This document shows positions 26,144-35,810 of a stretch of 64,000 bases of DNA, piece by piece. Origin of the DNA: Sphingobium sp. MI1205 (GTDB lineage Bacteria > Pseudomonadota > Alphaproteobacteria > Sphingomonadales > Sphingomonadaceae); contig NZ_CP005189.1 of the NCBI RefSeq assembly GCF_001563285.1, positions 124,001-188,000 of the forward strand, read 5' to 3'. The first letter of the stretch is position 1; each line of letters starts with the position of its first letter. Under the pieces are notes generated by a model. That model searched no databases. It was not told where the DNA came from and was given only the letters and a program-made list of their open reading frames with translations. A program made the translations under genes and the position numbers.

Positions 26144-27340
26144 ATGGCAACGGGTATTAAGGATAAGGTCGCCATTCTTGGCATGGGCTGCTCCAAGTTC
26201 GGGGAGCGGTGGGACGCGGGTTCGCCCGACCTGATGAAAGAAGCCTTTGAGGAGGCGCTGGCCGACGCGGGCATCGAACGCAGCCAGATCGAAGCCGCAT
26301 GGTTCGGCTGCTGGGGCGAGACCATCAACGTCGGCAACTCTTCGATCCCGGCGGCGATGGCGCTGCGGCTCGAAGGCATTCCGGTCAGCCGCGTCGAAAA
26401 TATGTGCGCGACGGGAACGGAAGCGCTGCGCGGCGCGGTCTATGCCGTTGCGTCCGGCGCGGTCGATATCGCGCTGGCGATCGGTTCCGAGAAGCTGAAG
26501 GACACGGGCTTCGGCGGTCTGCCGCCGCCATTCAAGGGCACGTTCAACGACATGTGGATGCCGATGGGCTCCGCGCCCGCCGGCTTCGCCCAGCTCGCCC
26601 CCTATTATCGGGCGAAATACGGCACGTCGAAGGAAGATCTGAAGCGCGCCATCAGCCATGTGTCGTGGAAGAGCCACCAGAACGGCGTTCACAGCCCCAA
26701 GGCGCACTTCCAGAAGGCCGTGTCGATGGAAACGATCATGAACGCGCCGATGATCTCTGATCCGCTCGGTCTGTTCGACTGTTCGGGCGTGTCTGACGGA
26801 TCGGCCTGCGCCATCGTCACTACGCCAGAGATCGCCAAGGCGCTGGGCAGGAAGGATCTTGTCACGATCAAGGCGCTGCAGCTGTCGACCAGCTCGGGCC
26901 GCGAGACGCAAATGAACGAGTGGGACGGCAGCTACGTCGCGACGACCCGCAATGCAGCGGCGCGCGCATACAAGGAAGCCGGGATCACCGATCCCAAGAC
27001 CCAGGTGAACCTGTCCGAGGTGCACGACTGCTTCTCCATCACCGAACTGGTGACGATGGAGGATCTCGGCTTTTCCGACGATGGCCGGGCGGTGTTCGAT
27101 ATTCTCGACGGCCGCTACGACCGCGACGGCGCCATGCCGTGTCAAATCGACGGTGGCTTGAAGTGCTTCGGTCATCCCATCGGTGCGTCCGGGCTGCGCA
27201 TGGCCTATGAAATCTACAGCCAGCTGCTGGGCCGCGCCGGAGAGCGTCAGCTTTCGAACCCGTCCATCGGCGTCACCCACAATCTCGGCGGCGTTCCCTA
27301 TCAGGGCATCGCGGCTATCTCTGTCCTGGGGCTTCTATAA
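26144..27340 (+). CDS. SCP-x/archaeal-type thiolase
   Basis: A 398-residue thiolase with the acyl-accepting Cys88 in VENMCATGTEAL, the EVHDCFS motif (in place of NEAF), the GHPIGASG histidine loop and the C-terminal THNLGG. These are marks of SCP-x and archaeal acetoacetyl-CoA thiolases rather than of FadA-type enzymes. Such thiolases often work in complex with a DUF35 protein; here DUF35 is fused to the upstream gene product. The role is probably thiolytic shortening of a branched or ring-derived 3-ketoacyl-CoA. Its stop codon overlaps the next start (TAATG). Confidence 0.92.
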   Translation: MATGIKDKVAILGMGCSKFGERWDAGSPDLMKEAFEEALADAGIERSQIEAAWFGCWGETINVGNSSIPAAMALRLEGIPVSRVENMCATGTEALRGAVYAVASGAVDIALAIGSEKLKDTGFGGLPPPFKGTFNDMWMPMGSAPAGFAQLAPYYRAKYGTSKEDLKRAISHVSWKSHQNGVHSPKAHFQKAVSMETIMNAPMISDPLGLFDCSGVSDGSACAIVTTPEIAKALGRKDLVTIKALQLSTSSGRETQMNEWDGSYVATTRNAAARAYKEAGITDPKTQVNLSEVHDCFSITELVTMEDLGFSDDGRAVFDILDGRYDRDGAMPCQIDGGLKCFGHPIGASGLRMAYEIYSQLLGRAGERQLSNPSIGVTHNLGGVPYQGIAAISVLGLL

Positions 27341-27795
27341 TGGCTGGAATATGGTTTGACGAACTGGAGATCGGGCAGGTTTTCCATCATCCGATCCGCC
27401 GGACCCTCACGGAAACCGACAATCTGTTGATGTCGACGCTGACGCACAACCCCGCGCAGCTTCACATCGACGCCGAATATATGAAGAGCACGCCGTTTGG
27501 CCGTCCGCTCATGAATTCGGCCTTCACCCTCGGCCTGATGGTGGGCATCTCGGTCGGCGATACGACGCTGGGCACGGCGGTCGCTAATCTCGGCTGGGAC
27601 GAGGTGCGTTTCCCCAATCCGCTGTTCGCCGGCGACACGATCCATGTCGTGACCGAAGTCATCGAACTGCGCGAATCCAAGTCGCGCCCGGAAGCTGGCA
27701 TCGTCACCTTCCTGCACAGGGCCTATAATCAGAAGGACGAACTGGTCGCGTCCTGCAAGCGGTCTGGCCTTCAGCTGAAGAAGCCGAAAGAATGA
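27340..27795 (+). CDS. MaoC-family (mesaconyl/itaconyl-CoA hydratase-like) dehydratase
   Basis: A 151-residue single hot-dog protein. The sequence around THNPAQLHIDAEYMKSTPFG, then RPLMNSAFTLGLMVG and RESKSRP (about residue 118), matches the mesaconyl-CoA/itaconyl-CoA hydratase type of MaoC proteins better than R-specific enoyl-CoA hydratases. The aspartate of the usual G-D-x-N-P motif is replaced (L-T-H-N-P); the histidine five residues on is kept. It overlaps both neighbours by one and four bases. With the CitE-like lyase next to it, it forms a hydratase/lyase pair. Confidence 0.88.
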   Translation: MAGIWFDELEIGQVFHHPIRRTLTETDNLLMSTLTHNPAQLHIDAEYMKSTPFGRPLMNSAFTLGLMVGISVGDTTLGTAVANLGWDEVRFPNPLFAGDTIHVVTEVIELRESKSRPEAGIVTFLHRAYNQKDELVASCKRSGLQLKKPKE

Positions 27796-28685
27796 CCCTC
27801 CCCATCCGTTCTTTCCTGTTCATCCCCGGCGACAGTGAAAAGAAGCTGGGCAAGGTCGATGGCATTGCCGCAGATGCCTTCATCTTCGACCTGGAAGACG
27901 CTGTTGCCGCCGCGCGCAAGCCTGTCGCGCGGAAAATGGTGCCGGCCTTTATCAAGGAACGGCCGCGCGGCGAGCGCAAGTCGCAGCTGTGGGTGCGTGT
28001 CAACCCGCTCGACACGCCCTGGACGCTGGAAGACCTTGCGGCGATCGTGCCCGCCGCGCCTGACGGCATCATGCTGCCCAAGGTCAATGGGCCGCAGGAC
28101 GTGGCGCAGGTCAGCCATTATCTCGATGCCCTGGAAGTCGCCCATGGCATCGAACCGGGTTCGATCAATATCCTTCCCGTCGCGACCGAAACGGCAGTTT
28201 CGCCCTTCCGTCTGGGCGATTATGCCGGCGCCGCACTCGACCGTCTCTATGGCCTGACCTGGGGCGCGGAAGATTTGAGTTCCGCGATCGGCGCGAGCGG
28301 CAATACCGACGCGACCGGCGAGTGGACGCACACCTACAAGATGGTGCGCTCGCTATGCCTGCTCGGCGCGCATGCGGCCGGCGGCGAAGCGGTGGACACG
28401 CTCTATGTTGACTTTCGTGATCCCGAAGGCTTGCGTGCATCCTGCAAGGCCGCGCGTGCCGAAGGCTTCTCGGGACGCGTCGCGATTCACCCGGCGCAAG
28501 TCGATGTCATCAACGAAAGCTTCTCTCCTTCGCCCGAAGAAGTGGATTTCGCGCGGCGGGTGGTCGATCTGTTCGCCGCCAACCCGGACTCCGGGACGCT
28601 GGGTCTGGATGGCAAGATGCTCGACATTCCCCACTTGAAACAAGCACAAAAGACGCTGGCAATGCACGAGGCGCGCAATGGTTGA
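27792..28685 (+). CDS. HpcH/HpaI (CitE-like) CoA-ester lyase
   Basis: A 297-residue TIM-barrel protein of the citrate lyase beta/malyl-CoA lyase family. N-terminal RSFLFIPGDSEKKLGK, the metal-site DLEDAVA, WVRVNPLD, then a glutamate in ATETAVS (Mg ligand) and GLTWGAEDLSSAIGA. It ends with the AIHPAQVDVINESFSPS segment typical of the family. Such enzymes cleave malyl-, citramalyl- or beta-methylmalyl-CoA to an acyl-CoA and a 2-oxoacid. Next to a MaoC hydratase it resembles the itaconate (hydratase plus citramalyl-CoA lyase) and methylmalyl-CoA pairs. It overlaps the next gene by eight bases. Confidence 0.9.
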   Translation: MTLPIRSFLFIPGDSEKKLGKVDGIAADAFIFDLEDAVAAARKPVARKMVPAFIKERPRGERKSQLWVRVNPLDTPWTLEDLAAIVPAAPDGIMLPKVNGPQDVAQVSHYLDALEVAHGIEPGSINILPVATETAVSPFRLGDYAGAALDRLYGLTWGAEDLSSAIGASGNTDATGEWTHTYKMVRSLCLLGAHAAGGEAVDTLYVDFRDPEGLRASCKAARAEGFSGRVAIHPAQVDVINESFSPSPEEVDFARRVVDLFAANPDSGTLGLDGKMLDIPHLKQAQKTLAMHEARNG

Positions 28686-29841
28686 TCTGCGGAACGACGG
28701 CGGACGGGGCATCTTCTCCGCCGAACATGAACAGTTTCGCGAGACGGTCGCCCGTTTCGTGGACGAGGAACTGGTCCCCCAGCATCATCAGTGGGAAAAG
28801 GACGAGTGCGTCCCCCGCGAAATCTGGAAGCGCGCCGGTGAAGTGGGCATCCTTTGCCCCAATATCCCTGAAGCCTATGGCGGCTTCGGCGCGGACTGGC
28901 TCTATAATGTCGTGGTCATTGAGGAACTGGCGAAGAAGGGCATCACCGGCCCCGGCTTCACGGTCCATTCCGAAATGGTCGCGCCCTACATCCTGGCAGC
29001 CGGCACGGAAGAGCTGAAGCAGGAAGTGCTGCCCAAGATGGTGTCGGGCGAATATATCGGCGCACTGGGCCTGACTGAGCCGGGCGCGGGCTCCGACGTC
29101 AAGGAAATCCGCACGCGTGCCGTCAAGGATGGCGACGGCTACGTCCTTAACGGGCAAAAGGTCTACATCTCCAACGGCCAGCTGGCCGATGTCATGGTCT
29201 GCGCCAGCAAGACCGATCCCGCTGCGGGCGCCAAGGGCGTCAGCCTGATCGCGGTCGATACGCATCAGGAAGGCTTTAAGCGCGGCCGCAATCTGGAGAA
29301 GATCGGGCTCAAGGCCCAGGATACGTCCGAAATCTTCCTGGAAGATGTGCGCGCGCCGGCCTATCGCCTGCTCGGCAAGGAAGGTGGCGGCTTCGGCATC
29401 ATGATGGGCAAGCTCGCGCAGGAGCGGCTGACCCAGGCTGTGCGTAGCATCTGCGTGGCGGAAGCGGCGATCCAGTGGACCGTCGACTATGCCACTGAAC
29501 GCAAGATGTTCGGCCAGACGCTGGCAGACTTCCAGAACACCCAGTTCGTCCTGGCGGAGCTGTCCGCCGAAGTCCTGTCCGCGCGTGTGTTCACCGATTG
29601 GTGCATCAAGCGCTTTATGGCAGGCGAGCTGACTGGCGTCGAAGCGGCGAAGGTCAAGCTGGTCGTCACCAATCTGCACGTCAAGGTCGTCGACCAGTGC
29701 CTCCAGTTCTTCGGCGGTTATGGCTATATGACCGAATATCCGATCGCTCGCGCCTATATCGACGCGCGCATCGTCCGAATCGCAGGCGGCGCGGCGGAAG
29801 TGATGAAGCAGATCATCGGACGCGATCTGTTCAAGAAGTAA
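28678..29841 (+). CDS. Acyl-CoA dehydrogenase
   Basis: A 387-residue FAD-dependent acyl-CoA dehydrogenase. Visible motifs are LGLTEPGAGSDVKEI (flavin/substrate), YISNGQLADVMVCA and QFFGGYGYMTEYPIARAYIDARI. At the position of the usual C-terminal catalytic glutamate it has IAGGAAEV, with no glutamate. Instead Glu249 in LAQERLTQA lines up with the helix-G glutamate used by isovaleryl-CoA dehydrogenase, so a branched-chain-type active site is likely. It is the last gene of the operon begun at 24692 and probably makes the 2-enoyl-CoA used by the hydratase/lyase pair. Confidence 0.92.
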   Translation: MVDLRNDGGRGIFSAEHEQFRETVARFVDEELVPQHHQWEKDECVPREIWKRAGEVGILCPNIPEAYGGFGADWLYNVVVIEELAKKGITGPGFTVHSEMVAPYILAAGTEELKQEVLPKMVSGEYIGALGLTEPGAGSDVKEIRTRAVKDGDGYVLNGQKVYISNGQLADVMVCASKTDPAAGAKGVSLIAVDTHQEGFKRGRNLEKIGLKAQDTSEIFLEDVRAPAYRLLGKEGGGFGIMMGKLAQERLTQAVRSICVAEAAIQWTVDYATERKMFGQTLADFQNTQFVLAELSAEVLSARVFTDWCIKRFMAGELTGVEAAKVKLVVTNLHVKVVDQCLQFFGGYGYMTEYPIARAYIDARIVRIAGGAAEVMKQIIGRDLFKK

Positions 29842-29885
29842 GTCTCCACCTCTTCCTTGCGAAGGGGGACGGCTGAATGAAACCG

Positions 29886-29916
29886 CCCAGGATTGGGATT
29901 ATCTACCAATCCTGGG
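29886..29916 (+). terminator. Hairpin after the DUF35-fusion operon
   Basis: A perfect 11-base inverted repeat (CCCAGGATTGG / CCAATCCTGGG) with a nine-base loop lies 45 bases after the acyl-CoA dehydrogenase stop. It has no T tract, so it may be a weak or Rho-assisted terminator, or an mRNA 3' end stabiliser. Confidence 0.6.
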
Positions 29917-30315
29917 CTGGATTGCTGTTGGAATTCGACGATCTTTGTTATCGATCGACTGACTTCTTGATCTATTATCAGCATGATCTTGGCGGTGTGA
30001 CGATCGACGATCAGCCCGTTACCACTTCATGATATTGCGGAACCAGACGAAACTCATAATCCATCGATCTGGTGGAAAAATCTCCGACCAATGGCGGACG
30101 TCGGGGTAGCTGCGGATTGAAGTAGTCCGGTGCGTGCCCGGATGACTTGCATTCCATTTATCCGCTGTTCGGGAAATCGCTAACTGGGGTGTAAATATCC
30201 CCATTGCCCCTTGAAAACCCATGCGAATATCGAGGCGGCATCCACCCAAAGGAAAAGCCGGCCATCACAGTGTGACGACCGGCCCCCTCATACAAATATA
30301 TTTCCTCGAGCTCGC
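29917..30315. other. Gene-free stretch
   Basis: About 400 bases between the operon hairpin and the small secreted-protein gene. It is A/T-richer than the rest. No convincing coding region, repeat or RNA gene is seen. Confidence 0.5.
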
Positions 30316-30594
30316 TCAACGAAGCGCGCGGACCTCCTTGCGAGTCAGGCTGGTCTTCACAATCGCGCCGTCCATCGACAGTGTGTCTCCGGGGATGACT
30401 ACCATCTTGTCACCAACGATCACCTGGACGCCGGCCACGGCGTCGTTTGCCGTCAACACCCGATCCACACGGCCCAAGGTCGCTCCGTCACCCGAGACAA
30501 TGCGGGCATTGCGCGGAATATCCAGGCCGCCGGCCATCGCCGAAGTGGATGCCAACAACATTGCACTGATCATCGTCCGATACATCGTCTTCAT
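30316..30594 (-). CDS. Small exported protein
   Basis: A 92-residue protein with a clear signal peptide (MKTMYRTMISAMLLASTSAMA, cleaved after AMA). The mature part is a short beta-rich domain (NARIVSGDGATLGRVDRVL, VAGVQVIVGDKMVVIPGDTL) reminiscent of PRC-barrel-like proteins. AGGAGTG precedes the ATG. It stands alone between the DUF35-fusion operon and a phosphatase gene. The function is unknown; its composition is typical of sphingomonad periplasmic housekeeping proteins rather than of catabolism. Confidence 0.8.
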   Translation of the reverse strand: MKTMYRTMISAMLLASTSAMAGGLDIPRNARIVSGDGATLGRVDRVLTANDAVAGVQVIVGDKMVVIPGDTLSMDGAIVKTSLTRKEVRALR

Positions 30595-30655
30595 TCGCTC
30601 ACTCCTAAAAATTCAACGACTTTATTGCAGTTATTCAATTCGAATCTGATGCGGG

Positions 30656-31345
30656 TCATCCCTCCTGAAGGTGGGACACCTCATTGAAGCTCCGCAACTT
30701 CCATTGTCCGTCGTCACCCACGATCAGGCGAGACACCGACGAGTTTTCCGGGGCGGTGAAGGCGAAGCGCCTGCCGCCGGTTGCCTGACGGCAGATTTCC
30801 GCGATGGTGCCCGCATGACTGAAGACAACCGCCGTCTCGCCTTCTCCGATGTGGGATACCACTTCCACAATGCCCCTTCGCACGCGATCGGCGAAATGCG
30901 CGTTGCGCTCGGCGCGGGGAATAACCTCCCAACTTTCCTCGATATACATGCGTGCTATGAGAGGGTGGCCGGCCGAGGCGTGCTCGTAAAAACTATGCTC
31001 CCAATCGCCCAGGTGAACTTCCCGCAGATCTTCGATCACGCGCGGCTCGATTCCCGTCGCGGCTACCAGTGGCGCTGCGGTCTGCTGGGTCCGCTTCAGA
31101 GGCGTAACGAAAATTGCCTCGATCGACTCGCGCGCAAGCGTACGCGCCAACAACTCTGCCTGAACGTGCCCATCTTCCGCGAGCGTAGGATCACTGATCG
31201 TGAGTTCACCCAGTTGCACCGTCTCGATGGTCGCGCCGACGCTCGACCCATGTCGGATCAGGATGATCTGCCGCGCACCCCGGGACAATTTGAAACGCTG
31301 CTGCGCACCGCGCGCACGATCGTTGATATCGTCAAGATTGGCCAT
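30656..31345 (-). CDS. Histidine phosphatase superfamily protein
   Basis: A 229-residue protein of the phosphoglycerate-mutase-like fold. The phosphate-binding RHG motif is in QIILIRHGSSVG near residue 30, TPLKRTQQTAAPL follows at about 81, and the second catalytic histidine is in VVFSHAGTIAEI at about 178. The glutamate of DLREVHLGDWE is the likely proton donor. With four small-molecule kinases nearby it could remove phosphate from a related metabolite, but this is speculation. It is divergent from the P450 operon. Confidence 0.88.
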   Translation of the reverse strand: MANLDDINDRARGAQQRFKLSRGARQIILIRHGSSVGATIETVQLGELTISDPTLAEDGHVQAELLARTLARESIEAIFVTPLKRTQQTAAPLVAATGIEPRVIEDLREVHLGDWEHSFYEHASAGHPLIARMYIEESWEVIPRAERNAHFADRVRRGIVEVVSHIGEGETAVVFSHAGTIAEICRQATGGRRFAFTAPENSSVSRLIVGDDGQWKLRSFNEVSHLQEG

Positions 31346-31629
31346 GCTATCACCGTCGAATATATAAGCAGAGCAGCACTCCCCAACGAGCGCCGAGTCG
31401 CGCTGCCTCGAAAAGCACAAGTTTCAATCGCTTGTCGAGAGAATATGCCGTCTCTGCCCGGCTCCTAACACCCGCCTCCCGGGCGAATATTAGATCGCCA
31501 ACATATGGTATTGCAGCAAACCATGGTCAAGACTAAGCTTCGCTCGGCAAGAACGACCGCGAGAAGGTGCGGCGTGCTGCTCGCCCCGACCGGCTTTCCG
31601 CTCGGCGCCACAAGGGACAGGAGAGGTCT

Positions 31630-32928
31630 ATGAGTGCGAACGATATCGCCAGCCAGGGGGCCATAGCCTCTTTCAATCCTTTTGATCCCGATCATCTTTC
31701 CGAGCCAGCGGCGGGATGGGCACTGATGCGGCGTGAAGCGCCGATCATGAGCCTGAACCTGCCCGGCCCCGTGCCCGTGTTCGTCGTATCGCGCAGGAAG
31801 GAAATCGAGGCGATCGCGCGCGACACTACGTTGTTTTCAAGCAAGCCGGTGCCGTCCGTCTGGCGCTGGGGCGATTTCGAGCCCGCCATCGCCGACATTT
31901 TCGCGACCAGCGGCTACAAGATCGTCTACACGCTGCAGACCACCGATCCGCCAACCTCGTTGCAATATCGCCGCATTGCCGAAGCAGCCCTGACCCGCAA
32001 GCGGGTGCTCGACCTGGAACCTGAGATCAACAGCATCATCGGCAAGCTGATGGATGCCATCCCTTCGGGCGGGCGGATCAATTTCGTCGACGCCTTCTCG
32101 GTGCCGCTGACGCTTGAACTCATCTGCATGATCCTGGGCCTGCCCTATTCGGACGCCACCTTCATCAAACATTTCTCCGACGAGTTCACCTTCCTGGTCG
32201 ATCCCACCCATTCGACCGAGCGGGCGATGGAAGCGACGCGGACGGTCGTGGAAGGCTATCGCTACCTGGCCGACTATATGCGCCGGTTTGAGGAGGCGCC
32301 GGCCGAAAATCTGCTGAGCGCCATCGCCCATGCCGATATCGACGGCCGTCCGCTGACCATCGAGGAAAAGCTATCGATGGCGCATGTGCTGACCATCGCC
32401 GGCAATGAAACTACCCGCAATGCGCTGTCATCGGCCATGTACATGCTGGCGATCCGGCCCGATCTGTGGGCGGCGCTGAAGGCCGCGCCCGAGCGGGTGC
32501 CCGATTATGTCGAGGAAATCCTGCGCGTTCACGCACCGGCGGTCACTACGCCGCGCACCGCGACGGCGGACACGGAGATTGACGGGGTGGCCATTCCCAA
32601 GGGGTCGGCCCTGTTCCTGCTATGGGCGTCGGCCGGACATGACGAGACATTGTTCGACAACCCCTATGAGATCGACCTGGATCGCAAGAACAAGCGGTCG
32701 CACATCACTTTCGGTATGGGCATCCATCATTGCGTCGGCAGTTTCCTGGCCCGCGCCGAACTGAACGCCGCCGTCCTGCGCTGGATCACCGATTTCGACA
32801 CGGTGGAACTGGCCGTGCCCCAATCCGAAATCCGATATGATCCGGTGTTCGCCTTCCATGCGCTGAGCGACCTGCCGATTAAGGTAACGAGAGTGAAGGA
32901 AAAACAGGTGGTGAGGAGCGAGGAATGA
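31630..32928 (+). CDS. Cytochrome P450 (1)
   Basis: A 432-residue bacterial class I P450. The I-helix oxygen-binding motif reads AGNETTRN, the K-helix ExxR is EEILR, and the haem-binding loop [15 protein letters not shown] puts the axial thiolate at Cys368. The family resembles CYP enzymes for steroids and terpenes (CYP107/CYP125-like sequences), but no subfamily can be assigned by eye. GGAGAGGTCT precedes the ATG. It overlaps the downstream GMC gene by four bases, so hydroxylation and alcohol oxidation may be coupled. It needs a ferredoxin such as the one at 53508. Confidence 0.93.
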   Translation: MSANDIASQGAIASFNPFDPDHLSEPAAGWALMRREAPIMSLNLPGPVPVFVVSRRKEIEAIARDTTLFSSKPVPSVWRWGDFEPAIADIFATSGYKIVYTLQTTDPPTSLQYRRIAEAALTRKRVLDLEPEINSIIGKLMDAIPSGGRINFVDAFSVPLTLELICMILGLPYSDATFIKHFSDEFTFLVDPTHSTERAMEATRTVVEGYRYLADYMRRFEEAPAENLLSAIAHADIDGRPLTIEEKLSMAHVLTIAGNETTRNALSSAMYMLAIRPDLWAALKAAPERVPDYVEEILRVHAPAVTTPRTATADTEIDGVAIPKGSALFLLWASAGHDETLFDNPYEIDLDRKNKRSHITFGMGIHHCVGSFLARAELNAAVLRWITDFDTVELAVPQSEIRYDPVFAFHALSDLPIKVTRVKEKQVVRSEE

Positions 32929-34562
32929 CGGCAAGTTACGACTATATCATCGTCGGCGCGGGTTCGGCGGGATGCGTGTTGGCCAACCGGCTTTCGCAGG
33001 ACCCCCGTCACAAGGTGCTGCTGCTTGAAGCCGGGGGAGAGAACAAGGCCTTCATGGTCAACATGCCCAAAGGCATCGGCAAGCTTGTCACCGATCCCAC
33101 CTATGCCTGGACTTATCCGGTCGGCCCGGCAGACTCCCCGACCGAAGTCTGGCAGCGCGGGCGCGGCCTGGGTGGCTCGTCGGCGATCAACGGCATGATC
33201 TATGTTCGGGGACAGCCGCAGGATTTCGACATCTGGGAACGCGAAGCCGGATCGGACTGGTCCTGGGCTCAGATGAAGCAGGCCTATCGCTCGATCGAGG
33301 ATCATGAACTAGGCGATGACGGCGTGCGCGGCGTCGGCGGCCCGGTGCATATCTGCACCAACAAGGTCCGCTATCCGCTGGCCGAAAAGGCTATCGAAGC
33401 GGGAGTCCAGATGGGCCTGCCCCGCCATTATGAAGACCTGAACCGCGAGGATCAGGAAGGCGTCGGCTATTATTGCTACAATATCAAGGATGGCCGCCGC
33501 CAGAGTTCGGCCATCGCCTTCCTCGACCCGGTGCGCAATCGCCCGAACCTGAATGTCGTAACCAACGTCTATGCCGATCGCATCCGCTTCGATGGCAAGC
33601 GCGCGACGGGCGTGGAGTGCCGCGTTGATGGCAAGTCCGTTACCTACAACTGTCATGGCGAGATCATCATCAGCGCCGGCACCATCGGATCGCCCAAGCT
33701 GCTGCAACTCTCGGGCATCGGCCCGGCCGCCCTGCTGCAGCGGCACGGCATCGACGTCGTGTATGACAGCCCCGATGTGGGCCGGCGCGTGCTTGAGCAT
33801 CTGGGCATGATCGTCAGCTATCGGCTGAAGGGCGGCGAAAAGGGAATCAATCACCGGCTGCGTGGCGTCGGCCTCGCGACCAGCGTCGCGCAATATCTGA
33901 TGTTCAAGACCGGACCGCTGTCGAACGGCGCGATGGAGGTCGGCGCTTTCGTCAAGACCAATCCCAATGAGCCGCGCCCCAATGCGCAGCTTTATGTCAG
34001 CGGCTGGACGCTCGACATCCCGGAGGAGAAGGAAAAGGACACGATCGCGCCGATGCAGGCGGTCCAAAAGGAGCCGGGCATGAGCTTTACCGCTCAGCTC
34101 ATCGGCCTCGACAGTGAAGGTGAACTGGAGATCAGCGCTGCCGATCCCGATGCGCCGCTCAGCATTACGCCCAACTGGCTTTCGAGCGAGCATGACCGGC
34201 GCGCCGCCATAGAGATCGTCCGCTATATCCGCGAATATGTGAAGCAACCCGCGCTGGCGCCCTATGTTGCCGACGAAATGGCGCCAGGAGCGCAATATGT
34301 AACCGATGACGAGATCCTGGCAATCATCCGCGAGATCGCAATGTGTGGCACCCATGGCGTCCGCAGCTGTCGCATGGGCAGCGACGAGGATTCGGTCGTG
34401 GATGAACGAACTCGCGTCCGCGGTGTGCACGGCCTTCGCGTCGTCGACTGTTCGATCATGCCGGGACTGATTTCGGGCAACACCAACGCCCCCGCCATGG
34501 CAACCGGCTGGCGGGCGGCGGACCTGATCCTGGAGGATGCGGCGCTGCGCAACGCAGCCTGA
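32925..34562 (+). CDS. GMC-family (choline dehydrogenase-like) oxidoreductase
   Basis: A 545-residue FAD enzyme. The N-terminal Rossmann motif is [19 protein letters not shown], then [13 protein letters not shown] for FAD. The C-terminal GMC active site has the His in [13 protein letters not shown] (about residue 478) and the Asn of [10 protein letters not shown] (about 520). The family oxidises primary or secondary alcohols to aldehydes, acids or ketones. The four-base overlap with the P450 gene implies that it oxidises the alcohol made by that P450. Length and motifs are complete. Confidence 0.92.
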   Translation: MTASYDYIIVGAGSAGCVLANRLSQDPRHKVLLLEAGGENKAFMVNMPKGIGKLVTDPTYAWTYPVGPADSPTEVWQRGRGLGGSSAINGMIYVRGQPQDFDIWEREAGSDWSWAQMKQAYRSIEDHELGDDGVRGVGGPVHICTNKVRYPLAEKAIEAGVQMGLPRHYEDLNREDQEGVGYYCYNIKDGRRQSSAIAFLDPVRNRPNLNVVTNVYADRIRFDGKRATGVECRVDGKSVTYNCHGEIIISAGTIGSPKLLQLSGIGPAALLQRHGIDVVYDSPDVGRRVLEHLGMIVSYRLKGGEKGINHRLRGVGLATSVAQYLMFKTGPLSNGAMEVGAFVKTNPNEPRPNAQLYVSGWTLDIPEEKEKDTIAPMQAVQKEPGMSFTAQLIGLDSEGELEISAADPDAPLSITPNWLSSEHDRRAAIEIVRYIREYVKQPALAPYVADEMAPGAQYVTDDEILAIIREIAMCGTHGVRSCRMGSDEDSVVDERTRVRGVHGLRVVDCSIMPGLISGNTNAPAMATGWRAADLILEDAALRNAA

Positions 34563-34723
34563 AATTGGCGGGAATGGCGGTAGCCTGAAACTGGAAACCG
34601 CCCCGCCTCTCCGCTGCACAAAAAATCAAGGCGGCATCGGCTTGCACTATTCGCAGCCGCCGCTGGTGCGACAAGCATCGAGGCGCCGCTCCGATGTCCA
34701 CCACGCACAAGGAGAGACTAGGG

Positions 34724-35770
34724 ATGGCGAAAGAGGAACTGTGGACCGGCGATCGCGGCACGGAACAGGCTGCGCTGTTTGGCCGATGGAGCGACAAGGA
34801 CGAGCTTTTCCATCCCGAAGCCAATATCCCCGGCGACACGCTCACCGAAACCTGGGCCTATCTCTGGTATATCCCGGAAGAACGGATCTATTCGCAGATC
34901 CACATCTGGGTGCACCCCAATCTGAACGTCGTCACAGCCGGCATCGGTGTCGCGCGCGGGCACAAGAATTCGATGCTGTCGGCCGAACTGCTCGACGTGC
35001 CCGCCTACGCCTCCGCCGCCAATCTGGGCGATGGCAGCGACATGACCTTCGCTAACGGCCTGCGCGTCCAGATCATCGAGCCGTTCAAGAAGATGCGGAT
35101 CACCTATGACGACCCCGCGCGCGGCAATGCGCTGGACCTCACTATCACCGATTTTTCGCCGCCGGTGATGCGCGGCAGCGAAAATCATTTCGACCAGGCG
35201 ACCTATAATGAGGGGCGGGTCACGCTGCGCGGCAAGACCTACAAGATTGCTAGCCACGGCATCCGCGACCGTTCCTGGGGCCAGTTGCGCACCGAAGCGC
35301 TCGTCGCCGGCCCGCCCTTCACCTGGATGACGGGGATTTTCGCCGATCAGAAGCTGTCATGGAACCTCGCCGCCTTCGATGATCCCGATCGCGATCCCGA
35401 CTGGACGGGCGTGTTCGAAGTCGATCGCAACGAGACCGTCCATGACGGCTGGCTGTGCATCGGCGAGGAGTTGTCACGACTGACCAACGCGTCGAAGATC
35501 ACACGGCGCGACCCGGTCACGCTGCGGCCGCTATCGCATGAAATCCGTTTCACCGACAAATGGGGCCGGGATTACCATATCAGCGGCAAGACCACCGCGA
35601 CCTTGCCCTGGACCGGCTGGCCCAACATGTTCGCCTGGCTGTGCTTGACCGAATGGTCGATGGACGGAAAGGTTGTCGGCTGGGGCGATACGCAGGAAGT
35701 GCAATGGGGCGACTATACCCACGCGCTTCGCGGCGACCAGGATCTGGGTCGGCCGGGCAACTGGCGTTGA
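34724..35770 (+). CDS. Lipocalin-like protein (DUF7064/7065 type), paralogue D
   Basis: A 348-residue beta-rich protein and the closest relative of paralogue A at 5571. Shared strings include TETWAYLWYI/TETWFWNFHV, WVHPNLNVVTAG, DGSD, DDPDRDPDW and DTQEVQWGDY. The signature R-D-R-S-W-G lies at residues 181-186. AAGGAGAGACTAGGG precedes the chosen ATG; another ATG ten codons upstream has no ribosome site. It follows the P450 and GMC genes with a 161-base gap and probably handles the same substrate. Confidence 0.8.
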   Translation: MAKEELWTGDRGTEQAALFGRWSDKDELFHPEANIPGDTLTETWAYLWYIPEERIYSQIHIWVHPNLNVVTAGIGVARGHKNSMLSAELLDVPAYASAANLGDGSDMTFANGLRVQIIEPFKKMRITYDDPARGNALDLTITDFSPPVMRGSENHFDQATYNEGRVTLRGKTYKIASHGIRDRSWGQLRTEALVAGPPFTWMTGIFADQKLSWNLAAFDDPDRDPDWTGVFEVDRNETVHDGWLCIGEELSRLTNASKITRRDPVTLRPLSHEIRFTDKWGRDYHISGKTTATLPWTGWPNMFAWLCLTEWSMDGKVVGWGDTQEVQWGDYTHALRGDQDLGRPGNWR

Positions 35771-35810
35771 GGGCCGCCATGATGCGGCCCGCCGTAAACG
35801 GCGGGTCGTG

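Noticed and set aside
24614..27280. An 888-codon minus-strand open frame opposite the DUF35-fusion and thiolase genes
   Set aside because: It is only a shadow of two strongly conserved plus-strand enzymes, with basic, low-complexity translation.
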